Below, one piece after another: positions 1-6,145 of a DNA stretch of 13,633 bases (position 1 is the first letter of the stretch; each line of letters opens with the position of its first letter). The stretch is from JABDOU01 sp041609995. Lineage in GTDB: Bacteria; Actinomycetota; Acidimicrobiia; Spongiisociales; SHLN01. The notes beneath the pieces are model-generated. The model searched no databases. It saw only the letters and a program-made list of their open reading frames with translations, and was not told the origin of the DNA. The stretch lies in contig JBFIPU010000076.1 of assembly GCA_041609995.1 (NCBI GenBank), positions 1 to 13,633 on the forward strand. The letters are read 5' to 3'. A program made the position numbers and the translations under genes.

Positions 1-180
1 GGCCGCAGGCTTCTTCGCCGCAGGCTTCTTCGCCGCAGGCTTCTTCGCCGCAGGCTTCTTCGCCGCAGGCTTCTTCGCCGCAGGCTTCTTCGCCGCAGGC
101 TTCTTCGCCGCAGGCTTCTTGGCCGCAGGCTTCTTGGCCGCAGGCTTCTTGGCCGCAGGCTTCTTGGCCGCAGGCTTCTT
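1..180. repeat. 12 x 15-bp perfect coding tandem repeat
   Basis: Twelve consecutive 15-bp units fill this stretch, reading GCCGCAGGCTTCTT plus one variable first base on the plus strand. The only difference between units is that first base: G in unit 1, C in units 2-8, G in units 9-12. The change is synonymous (GCC/GCG alanine on the minus strand), so every unit encodes KKPAA. The array may continue left of base 1. The blocks of like units indicate recent slippage or unequal crossover, and copy number is probably variable. Because the array is long and exact, assembly collapse is possible. Confidence 0.97.
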
Positions 181-237
181 GGCGGCGGTAGTGGTCTTCT
201 TGCGCGCGCTGGTTGAACTGGATTTATTGGTTGCCAT
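1..237 (-). CDS. Lys/Ala/Pro-rich repeat protein, N-terminal part (histone H1/HU-tail-like), partial
   Basis: The start ATG is at 237-235 on the minus strand and the frame stays open to base 1, giving 79 visible residues; the C-terminal remainder is outside the window. The N-terminus reads MATNKSSSTSARKKTTTAA and is followed by twelve exact copies of KKPAA. This highly basic, low-complexity composition matches the disordered DNA-binding tails of bacterial histone H1-like proteins and of actinobacterial HU. A role in nucleoid compaction is therefore inferred, not shown. No folded domain is visible here, so it could be an HU-type protein with an N-terminal tail, an H1-like protein, or another protein with a basic linker. 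The gene lies 64 bp downstream of disA on the same strand. No Shine-Dalgarno sequence is seen; a possible -10 TACACT (minus strand, 249-254) is close enough to the ATG for a very short or absent leader. Confidence 0.72.
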   Translation of the reverse strand, partial: MATNKSSSTSARKKTTTAAKKPAAKKPAAKKPAAKKPAAKKPAAKKPAAKKPAAKKPAAKKPAAKKPAAKKPAAKKPAA

Positions 238-248
238 GAGGGCGCCGG

Positions 249-254
249 AGTGTA
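249..254 (-). promoter_or_regulatory. Possible -10 element of the KKPAA-repeat gene
   Basis: The minus strand reads TACACT here, 11 nt before the ATG at 237. It matches four of six positions of TATAAT. No good -35 is seen at the usual distance and no Shine-Dalgarno sequence precedes the ATG. If used, it would give a leader of only a few nucleotides. Read-through from disA is the alternative. Confidence 0.25.
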
Positions 255-301
255 GCCGGGCCGAAAGAAAACTTTGCGGGTGGGGGAGGACTGGCGACCC
301 C

Positions 302-1369
302 TCAGCCGTCCTCGGTGTCGGCAAAGGTGGTAAGCGACTTCCGCAGATTCTGGAGGTAGCGGTGGATCTGTTTGGCGCGGGCCTTGCCGATTCCCTCCAT
401 CGCGGACAGCTCGGCCACCGACGCCCGCAGCAGCCGCGGAACCGACTTGAACCGGGTGACGAGGGCTTTCCTGATGTTCTCCGGGAGCCGTGGAATCCCT
501 GCCAAAACCCGCCAGCCCTTGGCCCGCGCCATGTCGTCCAAATCCTCGAAGTGGAGCGCCGCCGCCACTTGTTCCGCGTCATATAGATCCTCGGTCGAAA
601 GCGGAGCGAGGGCGTCCAGTGTCACGGTACGGCCCCCGCGCGCCCGGACGTAGTCGGCCAAGACCAGGTTGGCGAGATCGGTGACGCCCGCCACCGTGTC
701 GTCGGCTTGCAGCTCGATGAGTCGGCCTTCGCCTCCCAACGCGACCGCCATACGGCTGGCCTCCTGGTAAAGCCGCCGCAGCAGCTCCGCTCGTTGCAGG
801 AACAAGACCACTGTGCGGTAGGTGACGGCGTCGTTGACCTCGAGCCTTTCCAACATGTGCTCGGCTTCATCGAGCCTGCGGCGAAACCTCTCCATGGTGT
901 GGATCGCCTCGTTCGCACGCGGCAACAAGGCAATCGGGCTCTCGAGCTCGTCCTTCAGATCACCGTTGTACACGGTCGCCAGGCGCCGGCCTTCCGATAC
1001 GGCGATCACGGGAGCCCCGGTCTGAACCGCCACCCTTTCGGCTGTCCGGTGCCTGGTGCCGGTCTCGGCAGTCGGTATCGAAGCATCGGGGTTGAGGTGA
1101 ACATTGGCGAGCAGGATCTCGGCCGCCTCCATGTCGACCACGATTGCCCCGTCCATTTTCGTCAGCTCGGCCAGTCGCTCGGGGCTATAGGCCACGTCTT
1201 CCAGTGAGAACCCACCGCTGCAGATCTTGGCGACATGACGGTTCCAACCGAGAACGACCAGAGCCCCGGACTCCTGCTGGATGATCAACTCGATACCTTC
1301 CCGAAGCGGAGTGCCGGGGGCGAGCCTCGGCAGCAGCTCAGCCAAGGATTCGTACAGGAGCTCGGGCAT
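302..1369 (-). CDS. disA: DNA integrity scanning diadenylate cyclase DisA
   Basis: DisA condenses two ATP into cyclic di-AMP and slides on DNA, lowering synthesis when it meets branched intermediates. At 355 aa it has the usual family length. The N-terminal DAC domain (about residues 8-145) has the two hallmark motifs, DGA at 73-75 (KMDGAIVVD) and RHR at 106-108 (GTRHRTAER). The opening LAPGTPLREGIE and GGFSLEDVAYSP segments are also typical. A helical spine follows (about 150-285). The C-terminal helix-hairpin-helix DNA-binding region is near 310-345, with MEGIGKARAKQIHRYL. The start overlaps the last 32 nt of radA on the same strand, so translation is probably coupled; only a weak Shine-Dalgarno is seen. 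The radA-disA order is also known in Bacillus, and it supports a shared role in DNA repair and recombination-intermediate sensing. Confidence 0.97.
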   Translation of the reverse strand: MPELLYESLAELLPRLAPGTPLREGIELIIQQESGALVVLGWNRHVAKICSGGFSLEDVAYSPERLAELTKMDGAIVVDMEAAEILLANVHLNPDASIPTAETGTRHRTAERVAVQTGAPVIAVSEGRRLATVYNGDLKDELESPIALLPRANEAIHTMERFRRRLDEAEHMLERLEVNDAVTYRTVVLFLQRAELLRRLYQEASRMAVALGGEGRLIELQADDTVAGVTDLANLVLADYVRARGGRTVTLDALAPLSTEDLYDAEQVAAALHFEDLDDMARAKGWRVLAGIPRLPENIRKALVTRFKSVPRLLRASVAELSAMEGIGKARAKQIHRYLQNLRKSLTTFADTEDG

Positions 1370-2696
1370 CGAGGGAGCTTATCCCATCGACTTCCCGATC
1401 CCGTGGCACCGGCGACACTTCGTTTTCGTGGTCTGTCAGGCCGGTTATGGCCTGGATGAGTCCGGCCACATCGCGAATCGTGGGATTGGCGAGCACCGTC
1501 TCGATTCCGAGCCTGTGACACTCGGCTACCCGCGTGTCGGCCTGCGGTGCCGGTCTGACTTCCCCCGTCAAGCCGACTTCGCCGAAGGCGGCAATCCGGG
1601 GAAGGGCGGCGGTGAGCCGCGACGACACGATGGCGGCGGCGATTGCCAGGTCGGTTGCCGGATCCTGGACCCGTATCCCGCCCATTACCGACACGTAGAC
1701 CTCTGAGCGCGACAGCGACAATCCTCCGCGTCGATCGAGAACGGCCAGGATCTGGTGCACCCGTTCGGCCGACGCGCCGGTGGTGCTTCGTCGCGGAGCC
1801 ATCTGATCGTGGCACGGGACGACCAGCGCCTGGACCTCATTCAGCACACAACGCCGGCCCATGATGGCGGGCATGATGACGGAGCCCGGAAGGTTTCCAT
1901 TCCTGCGGTCGAGGGTGACACGGGAGGGATCGGGGACCTCGACGAGCCCGCGTTCGGTCATCTCGAATACACCGGTCGCCCACACCCCACCGAAGCGATT
2001 CTTCATGCTTCTCAAGATCCGTAGATCCAGCCCCTGGTCGGATTCGACGTAGAGCACGACGTCGACCACGTGCTCCAGCGTCTTGGGACCGGCGAGCGAC
2101 CCTTCCTTGGTGATGTGCCCGACCAGGATCACGGTCAGGCCGGTCTGTTTGGCCGCCCGCACGGCCCGTTCGGCGCACGCCCGCACCTGGGCGACACTGC
2201 CGGGGCTGCCGGACACGCCGCCTGCCGCCACGGTCTGGATCGAATCGATGATCAGCACGTCGTAGTCGAGGGCCTCGTCGACGACGAGGTCGATGTCCGA
2301 GGACGAGAGCAGGTCGACCCCACAACCGTCCACGCCCAACCGGCGCTGCCGCAAACCCACTTGACCCACGGATTCTTCCGCCGACGCCAGCAGAACCCGG
2401 GAGCCCGCCGAGGCCACCTTCGCGGCCACCTGGTCCAGGAGCGTGGATTTGCCGACTCCGGGCTCACCCCCGACCAGAATCACCGAACCGGTGACCATCC
2501 CGCCACCCAGCACCCGGTCGACCTCGGCAATCCCCGTCTCGGTACGGCTCGCCCCCGAGCCGGACTGAAGGCCCGCCTTCACAACCGCCGGTCGAGCCAC
2601 ATCCGGCTCGACGAGCGGATCACTACGCCGGCAACGCGGACAGAACCCCATCCACTTGGGGCTCTCGTAACGACAATGAAGGCATCGGTAGGACAT
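1338..2696 (-). CDS. radA: DNA repair protein RadA (Sms), RecA-like ATPase
   Basis: RadA is a hexameric ATPase that drives branch migration and strand extension at recombination intermediates. With the start at 2696 the product has 452 aa, a normal length. It opens with the C4 zinc finger MSYRCLHC...CPRC (Cys 5, 8, 19, 22). Next come the RecA-like core with Walker A GGEPGVGKST (76-85), Walker B VLIIDS, and the RadA-specific KNRFG motif. The C-terminal Lon-like domain includes GLSLSRSEVYVSVMGG and DPATDLAIAAAI. The same frame is open upstream to 2936, but the zinc finger that normally begins RadA fixes the start at 2696, and the extension would run into the divergent gene. No Shine-Dalgarno sequence is seen; a TAnnnT hexamer ends 6 nt before the ATG, which suits a leaderless message. 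The stop lies inside disA. Confidence 0.97.
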   Translation of the reverse strand: MSYRCLHCRYESPKWMGFCPRCRRSDPLVEPDVARPAVVKAGLQSGSGASRTETGIAEVDRVLGGGMVTGSVILVGGEPGVGKSTLLDQVAAKVASAGSRVLLASAEESVGQVGLRQRRLGVDGCGVDLLSSSDIDLVVDEALDYDVLIIDSIQTVAAGGVSGSPGSVAQVRACAERAVRAAKQTGLTVILVGHITKEGSLAGPKTLEHVVDVVLYVESDQGLDLRILRSMKNRFGGVWATGVFEMTERGLVEVPDPSRVTLDRRNGNLPGSVIMPAIMGRRCVLNEVQALVVPCHDQMAPRRSTTGASAERVHQILAVLDRRGGLSLSRSEVYVSVMGGIRVQDPATDLAIAAAIVSSRLTAALPRIAAFGEVGLTGEVRPAPQADTRVAECHRLGIETVLANPTIRDVAGLIQAITGLTDHENEVSPVPRDREVDGISSLDARAPVRILG

Positions 2697-2702
2697 GCCG
2701 AC

Positions 2703-2725
2703 AACGTACGCCGCCACTGTGACAC
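2703..2725 (-). promoter_or_regulatory. Candidate radA promoter, RecA-NDp (PafBC)-like
   Basis: Read on the minus strand: GTGTCACAG (2725-2717), exactly 8 nt, then TACGTT (2708-2703), then 6 nt to the radA ATG. The LexA-independent DNA-damage promoter of actinobacteria (RecA-NDp, recognised with PafBC) is TTGTCRGTG-N8-TAnnnT. The match is 6 of 9 in the upstream element, with exact spacing and a full TAnnnT. radA belongs to that regulon in mycobacteria. The core GTGTCA is one mismatch from TTGTCR. This is suggestive only. Confidence 0.4.
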
Positions 2726-2738
2726 GAAGAGAGAACAC

Positions 2739-2766
2739 TCGACAGCGTACGATTGCGTGGCAGAAT
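2739..2766 (+). promoter_or_regulatory. Candidate promoter of the zinc-ribbon/VUT operon
   Basis: A -35-like TCGACA (2739-2744, five of six to TTGACA) is followed by a 16-nt spacer and a -10-like CAGAAT (2761-2766, four of six). The predicted start near 2773 leaves about 20 nt of leader. It lies in the 94-bp region between divergent genes and faces away from the radA promoter. Confidence 0.33.
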
Positions 2767-2790
2767 GACCCGGAACCCGCAACGCTGAGG

Positions 2791-3642
2791 ATGTTTGTGG
2801 CCGACTTCGATGACATTGACGACTTGTTCGAGCCCTTCGAGCTCACCGACGAATCCCCGGTGGACGTGGCAGCGCCCGCGGAGGACGAGCTCCTGACGGT
2901 CAAGCCGATCTCGTGCCCGTCGTGCGGGACGGCCAATCACCCCGATGCCCGACACTGCGTCGAGTGCGGGGCCCGGGTCTCCAAGAGCCAGATGCCGGTG
3001 GCCCCCCAACCGATGGTGCGCACAACAGCCGGAACCCGGGCGCTCATCGTAATGGCCTCGGTCATCGTCATCGTGGCCTTGCTGGCGCTGTTGTGGAACG
3101 TCATCTCGGGCGATGATTCCCCGGACCAGACCACCGAAGAAGCAGGGGCCACCTCGACCTCCTCGACCACGACCCTCCTACCGCCATCCCAGCTGGCCAC
3201 CGTCATCGTTCCCGACCGCGTGGTGGCCAACTCCCAGCTCGAGGATTACCCGGCCGCCAACCTGCGCGATGGCGATCCGACCACCGAATGGCAAGACCGG
3301 AGCCTGGCGGGACAGGGTGCTACCCTCACATTCTTCTTCGAAGACACCGTCGCCATCGAGTCCATCGAGTTCTTCAACATTCCGGACCAAACACGGTTCA
3401 AGCGCAATTACCGCATCGAAGGCGTTCGCATCGCCTTCGATGACGGCAACTTCACGTCTGCGGTGCTCGACGATCGCTCAGGCAGCCAGGTCGTTCCGGT
3501 GAGCACCGTCGGGACCAACCGGGTGGTGATCGACATCACGTCGACCTATCCGGCCGAGCCGGTCGGTGACCAGCTCCCGTTCGACGAGTTGGCCCTGGCC
3601 GACGTCCAGTTCGTCGGACGCGTCGTCGAACCCGCCAACTAG
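2791..3642 (+). CDS. Zinc-ribbon, single-pass membrane protein with discoidin-like (NADase-type glycan-binding) outer domain
   Basis: The product is 283 aa. An acidic N-terminus (1-38) precedes a C4 zinc ribbon with CPSCG at 42-46 and CVECG at 56-60. One hydrophobic helix spans about 84-104. A Ser/Thr-rich linker (about 110-130) leads to a beta-rich C-terminal domain (about 136-280) with DYPAANLRDGDPTTEW and YRIEGVRIAF. That pattern is seen in discoidin-like domains annotated as NADase-type glycan-binding in actinobacterial zinc-ribbon membrane proteins. The topology is probably ribbon inside and discoidin domain outside. Its ligand is unknown and no catalytic residues can be named. Start choice: GAGG (2787-2790) abuts the ATG at 2791 but sits 6 nt before an in-frame GTG at 2797, so the true start may be 2797. 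The frame also extends to 2695, over the promoter region, which I reject. The gene is followed 3 nt later by the VUT transporter gene. Confidence 0.82.
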   Translation: MFVADFDDIDDLFEPFELTDESPVDVAAPAEDELLTVKPISCPSCGTANHPDARHCVECGARVSKSQMPVAPQPMVRTTAGTRALIVMASVIVIVALLALLWNVISGDDSPDQTTEEAGATSTSSTTTLLPPSQLATVIVPDRVVANSQLEDYPAANLRDGDPTTEWQDRSLAGQGATLTFFFEDTVAIESIEFFNIPDQTRFKRNYRIEGVRIAFDDGNFTSAVLDDRSGSQVVPVSTVGTNRVVIDITSTYPAEPVGDQLPFDELALADVQFVGRVVEPAN

Positions 3643-3645
3643 GCA

Positions 3646-4275
3646 ATGAAACGCTCGGCGGCCACTCTGGCCATCATCTCTGGCGCCTACGTTGCCGCTC
3701 AGATGATGGCCGATATCGCCAGCCTCAGGATCATCTCGGTCTTCGGGTACGCCGTCGACGCCGGAACGCTGGTCTATCCGTTCACCTTCACGATTCGCGA
3801 TCTTGTCCACAAGCTGGGAGGGAAGAAGGTGGCGCAGGCGCTGATCTTTGCCGCGGCCGCCATCAATCTCGTGATGGCGGGCGTCTTCTGGCTGTCGGCC
3901 ACCATCGAAGGAGCAGCAGAAGCCGGTCCCCAGACCGCGTTCGGGGAGGTGCTGTCGCCGGTGATCCGAATCGTGATCGCCTCGATTGTGGCGGAGGTGA
4001 TCTCCGAGTTGATCGACGGCGAGGTGTACCAGCGCTGGGTTGATCGCATGGGTGACCGCCTCCAGTGGGGACGCGTACTCAGCTCCAACGCCGTTGCCTT
4101 GCCTGTCGATTCGGTTGTGTTCGCATTCATTGCGTTCGCCGGCACCGTCGGAGGGGCCACGTTATTCGAGATCATCATGCTCAATATCGTCATCAAAGGG
4201 CTGGTGACCATGCTCTCTTTACCGGCCATATACCTGATTCCGACCGGGAGTGAACCAGTGGTACTGGACGGTTAG
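3646..4275 (+). CDS. VUT family queuosine-precursor transporter (YhhQ-type)
   Basis: This 209-aa integral membrane protein belongs to the VUT/YhhQ family. Escherichia coli YhhQ imports preQ0 and preQ1, precursors of the tRNA base queuosine. Family signatures seen are YPFTFTIRD (44-52), SELIDGEVYQ (120-129) and the SSNAVALPVDS segment (146-156). About six hydrophobic stretches are present, near 8-30, 34-50, 64-86, 104-120, 148-170 and 173-198. It begins 3 nt after the stop of the zinc-ribbon gene without a clear Shine-Dalgarno, so it is probably translated by coupling in one operon. No queuosine synthesis or salvage enzyme is in the window, so the substrate is inferred from family only. The trailing residues are polar and the length is normal. 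Confidence 0.88.
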   Translation: MKRSAATLAIISGAYVAAQMMADIASLRIISVFGYAVDAGTLVYPFTFTIRDLVHKLGGKKVAQALIFAAAAINLVMAGVFWLSATIEGAAEAGPQTAFGEVLSPVIRIVIASIVAEVISELIDGEVYQRWVDRMGDRLQWGRVLSSNAVALPVDSVVFAFIAFAGTVGGATLFEIIMLNIVIKGLVTMLSLPAIYLIPTGSEPVVLDG

Positions 4276-4288
4276 ACTGCCCGCCAAC

Positions 4289-4315
4289 ACCTGCCAGGTG
4301 CAGGTTGTCGTTTTC
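4289..4315 (+). terminator. Hairpin with short T-tract between the VUT and BMP genes
   Basis: The stem ACCTGC (4289-4294) pairs with GCAGGT (4300-4305) across a 5-nt loop. It is followed by TGTCG and then TTTTCT (4311-4316). It lies 14 nt past the VUT stop and just before the Shine-Dalgarno of the BMP gene. It could be a weak intrinsic terminator or a leader structure controlling the BMP gene. The stem is short, so confidence is low. Confidence 0.35.
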
Positions 4316-4331
4316 TAATTGAGGAGAAACC

Positions 4332-5360
4332 ATGCTGAGACGATCTCGAGGCTTGACAGCGCTCGTCGCGATTCTCGCCCTCGTAGCCGCCGCTTGCGGA
4401 GGTGACACATCGGGTTCGGACGCGAAGACGATTTGCCAGGTCACCGACGTCGGCGGTATCGATGACAAGAGCTTCAACGCCACGGCCTGGGAAGGTGCCC
4501 AGCGCACATCAGAGCTCGGCTGGAACAGCCAGTTCCTGGAGTCGCAGGCCGAAACCGACTATGCGGTCAACATCAACTCGTTTGTGGACGAGGGCTGCGA
4601 CCTGATCACGACGATCGGCTTCCTGCTCGGAGATGCCACGCTGGCGGGCGCCACGGAGAACCCCGACACGCCGTTCGCCATCGTCGACTTTGCGTACGAC
4701 GCTCCTCCGGAGAACCTGAAGGGCCTGGTGTTCAACACCGACGAAGCCGCATTCCTGGTTGGCTATCTGGCGGCCGGCATGACCCAAACGGGCAAGGTCG
4801 GTACGTTCGGCGGTATCAACATCCCACCGGTGACCATCTTCATGGACGGCTATCTGGCAGGGGTCAACTACTACAACCAGCAGAAAGGGACCAATGTCGA
4901 GGTCATCGGCTGGGACGGCACCGACGGTGCGTTCACCGGTAACTTCGAGAGCCTCGACGACGGACGGGCCTTTGCCCAAAACCAGGTCGACGAGGGCGCC
5001 GACATCATCATGCCGGTCGCCGGTCCAGTCGGGCAGGGCTCGGCCGCCCTCGCCTCGGAGCTGGGGACCGACCGGCTGAAGGTCATCGGCGTCGACAGCG
5101 ATGCCTTCGAAGCAGACGCGGCGAACAGCTCGGTGTACTTGACGTCCGTGCTCAAGCGCATCGACAACGCCGTCTTCGCGGCGGCCCAGGCGGTCGAGGA
5201 CGGGACGTTCGACAACAGCCTGTACATCGGGACGCTCGCCAACGAGGGCGTGGGCATTGCTTCCTTCCACGACTTCGACAGCGACGTACCTGACGAGCTC
5301 AAGAAGGAGATCGAGGACATTCAGGCCGGCATCATCGACGGATCGATCTCGGTCAGCTAG
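4332..5360 (+). CDS. BMP family (PnrA/Med-like) nucleoside-binding lipoprotein of an ABC transporter
   Basis: The product is 342 aa. It has a lipoprotein signal peptide with basic residues at 3-6, a hydrophobic core at 8-18 and an AAAC lipobox, so Cys22 would be lipidated and the mature protein anchored outside the membrane. The mature part is a BMP/Med domain with the N-terminal signature TDVGGIDDKSFNATAWEG, then VDFAYD, FNTDEAAFLVGYLAAGM, KVGTFGG, MDGYLAGVNYY, DIIMPVAGPVGQG and VIGVDSD. BMP proteins bind purine or other nucleosides and deliver them to ABC permeases. The start has a strong Shine-Dalgarno, GAGGAG (4321-4326), 5 nt before the ATG. The matching ATPase and permeases lie at 9374-13337, separated by about 4 kb of unrelated genes, which is unusual because these genes usually sit together. 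A strong hairpin follows, so it is probably a single-gene unit with its own expression level. Confidence 0.95.
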   Translation: MLRRSRGLTALVAILALVAAACGGDTSGSDAKTICQVTDVGGIDDKSFNATAWEGAQRTSELGWNSQFLESQAETDYAVNINSFVDEGCDLITTIGFLLGDATLAGATENPDTPFAIVDFAYDAPPENLKGLVFNTDEAAFLVGYLAAGMTQTGKVGTFGGINIPPVTIFMDGYLAGVNYYNQQKGTNVEVIGWDGTDGAFTGNFESLDDGRAFAQNQVDEGADIIMPVAGPVGQGSAALASELGTDRLKVIGVDSDAFEADAANSSVYLTSVLKRIDNAVFAAAQAVEDGTFDNSLYIGTLANEGVGIASFHDFDSDVPDELKKEIEDIQAGIIDGSISVS

Positions 5361-5383
5361 TCACAGCCGACAGAGATATACGT

Positions 5384-5414
5384 ACGAAGCCCCCTCCCTC
5401 GGAGGGGGCTTCGT
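5384..5414. terminator. Strong 14-bp perfect hairpin after the BMP gene
   Basis: The left arm 5384-5397 (ACGAAGCCCCCTCC) is the exact reverse complement of 5401-5414, with a CTC loop. A G-T pair and one further G-C pair can extend it to 16 bp. It lies 23 nt after the BMP stop. No T-run follows on either strand, so it would act as a U-tract-independent terminator or an mRNA 3'-end stabiliser, as is common in high-GC actinobacteria. Confidence 0.8.
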
Positions 5415-5429
5415 GCATCAAAGGTGCTT

Positions 5430-5446
5430 CTCATCGTCTCCTCATC
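5430..5446 (+). promoter_or_regulatory. Direct-repeat response-regulator box before the regulator gene
   Basis: CTCATC occurs at 5430-5435 and again at 5441-5446, an exact 11-nt period (about one helical turn), as expected for tandem binding of an OmpR-class dimer. With flanks, the first half is TTCTCATC. It ends 21 nt before the regulator ATG. A near-identical pair with the same period lies at 7532-7548, which supports autoregulation. Confidence 0.55.
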
Positions 5447-5467
5447 AACCGATGACATCATGAGCAC

Positions 5468-6145
5468 ATGAGCTACCGAATCCTCGTTGCCGACGACGAC
5501 CAGAAGATCGCCGCCTCCATCCGGCGGGCCCTTTCGTATGAGGGATACGAAGTCCACGTCTCGGGCACCGGCCGTGAGACCCTCATCGCAGCAGCCGAAC
5601 TCAACCCCGATCTGATCGTCCTCGACGTGATGATGCCCGGTCTGGATGGATTCGAGGTGGTGGAGCGGTTGCGGCGGGGAGGAGACGACGTAGCGGTGCT
5701 GATGCTGACGGCGCGAGACGCAGTGCGCGATCGCGTCACCGGGCTCGAGCGGGGGGCCGACGACTACCTGACAAAGCCATTCGCGTACGAGGAGCTGATT
5801 GCCCGGGTGCACTCGCTTCTGCGGAGGGTGCGCCCGGCCGCCGAAGGCCTGCTCGAGTTCGACGCGCTCGTGATGAACGTCCCGACCATGGAGGTGCGCT
5901 GGCAGGCGATTCCCATCGATCTGACGGCGCTCGAATTCCGACTCCTCGAATACTTCATGACCAACCCGCGGATCGTCCTCTCCCGCAGCCGCATCCGCCA
6001 GGCGGTTTGGGACCTGGATGCCGATACCTCCAGCAACGTCGTCGACGTCTACATCCGCTACGTTCGTCAAAAACTGGCCGACGCCGGTGCACCACAGCTC
6101 ATCCAAACGGTTCGCGGCGCCGGCTACGTACTGAGGGCGCCGTGA
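5468..6145 (+). CDS. OmpR-class two-component response regulator (MprA-like)
   Basis: The product is 225 aa. The receiver domain (about 3-115) has the acidic pair D9/D10, phospho-acceptor D53 in VLDVMMPG, T81 in LMLTAR, and K103 in DDYLTKPF. The winged-helix DNA-binding domain (about 128-225) carries LTALEFRLLEYFM, the recognition-helix region SSNVVDVYIRYVRQKL and the closing QTVRGAGYVLR hairpin. The upstream neighbour ends in a strong hairpin. The start has no Shine-Dalgarno; a -10-like CATCAT (5456-5461) lies 6 nt before the ATG, which suggests a leaderless mRNA. An ATG at 5460 is out of frame. The gene overlaps the kinase by 4 nt (GTGA). The closest well-known relatives by architecture are MprA/TcrA-type regulators of actinobacterial envelope stress; the actual signal is not known. 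Confidence 0.95.
   Translation: MSYRILVADDDQKIAASIRRALSYEGYEVHVSGTGRETLIAAAELNPDLIVLDVMMPGLDGFEVVERLRRGGDDVAVLMLTARDAVRDRVTGLERGADDYLTKPFAYEELIARVHSLLRRVRPAAEGLLEFDALVMNVPTMEVRWQAIPIDLTALEFRLLEYFMTNPRIVLSRSRIRQAVWDLDADTSSNVVDVYIRYVRQKLADAGAPQLIQTVRGAGYVLRAP

Noticed and set aside
1..180. Tandem repeat as a CRISPR or non-coding satellite
   Set aside because: Units are contiguous with no spacers, the period is a multiple of three, and all variation is synonymous in one frame with a good start codon.
238..586. Plus-strand open frames opposite the KKPAA gene and disA
   Set aside because: They are antisense shadows caused by high GC and by the repeat (AAGFL units); disA is certain by its motifs.
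2695..2790. Start of the zinc-ribbon gene at 2695
   Set aside because: It would overlap the radA start and cover the promoter; the residues have no resemblance to the acidic N-terminus that follows.
2697..2936. N-terminal extension of radA up to 2936
   Set aside because: The zinc finger normally begins RadA, and the extension would cross the divergent promoter and the next gene.
4314..4319. TCTAAT as a -10 box for the BMP gene
   Set aside because: It is five of six to TATAAT but a start there would fall at the end of the Shine-Dalgarno GAGGAG and remove it from the mRNA; no -35 is visible either.
6007..6141. Longer kinase start inside the regulator gene
   Set aside because: The added residues are Arg-rich shadow sequence; the GTG at 6142 gives a GTGA overlap and a normal membrane-anchored N-terminus.
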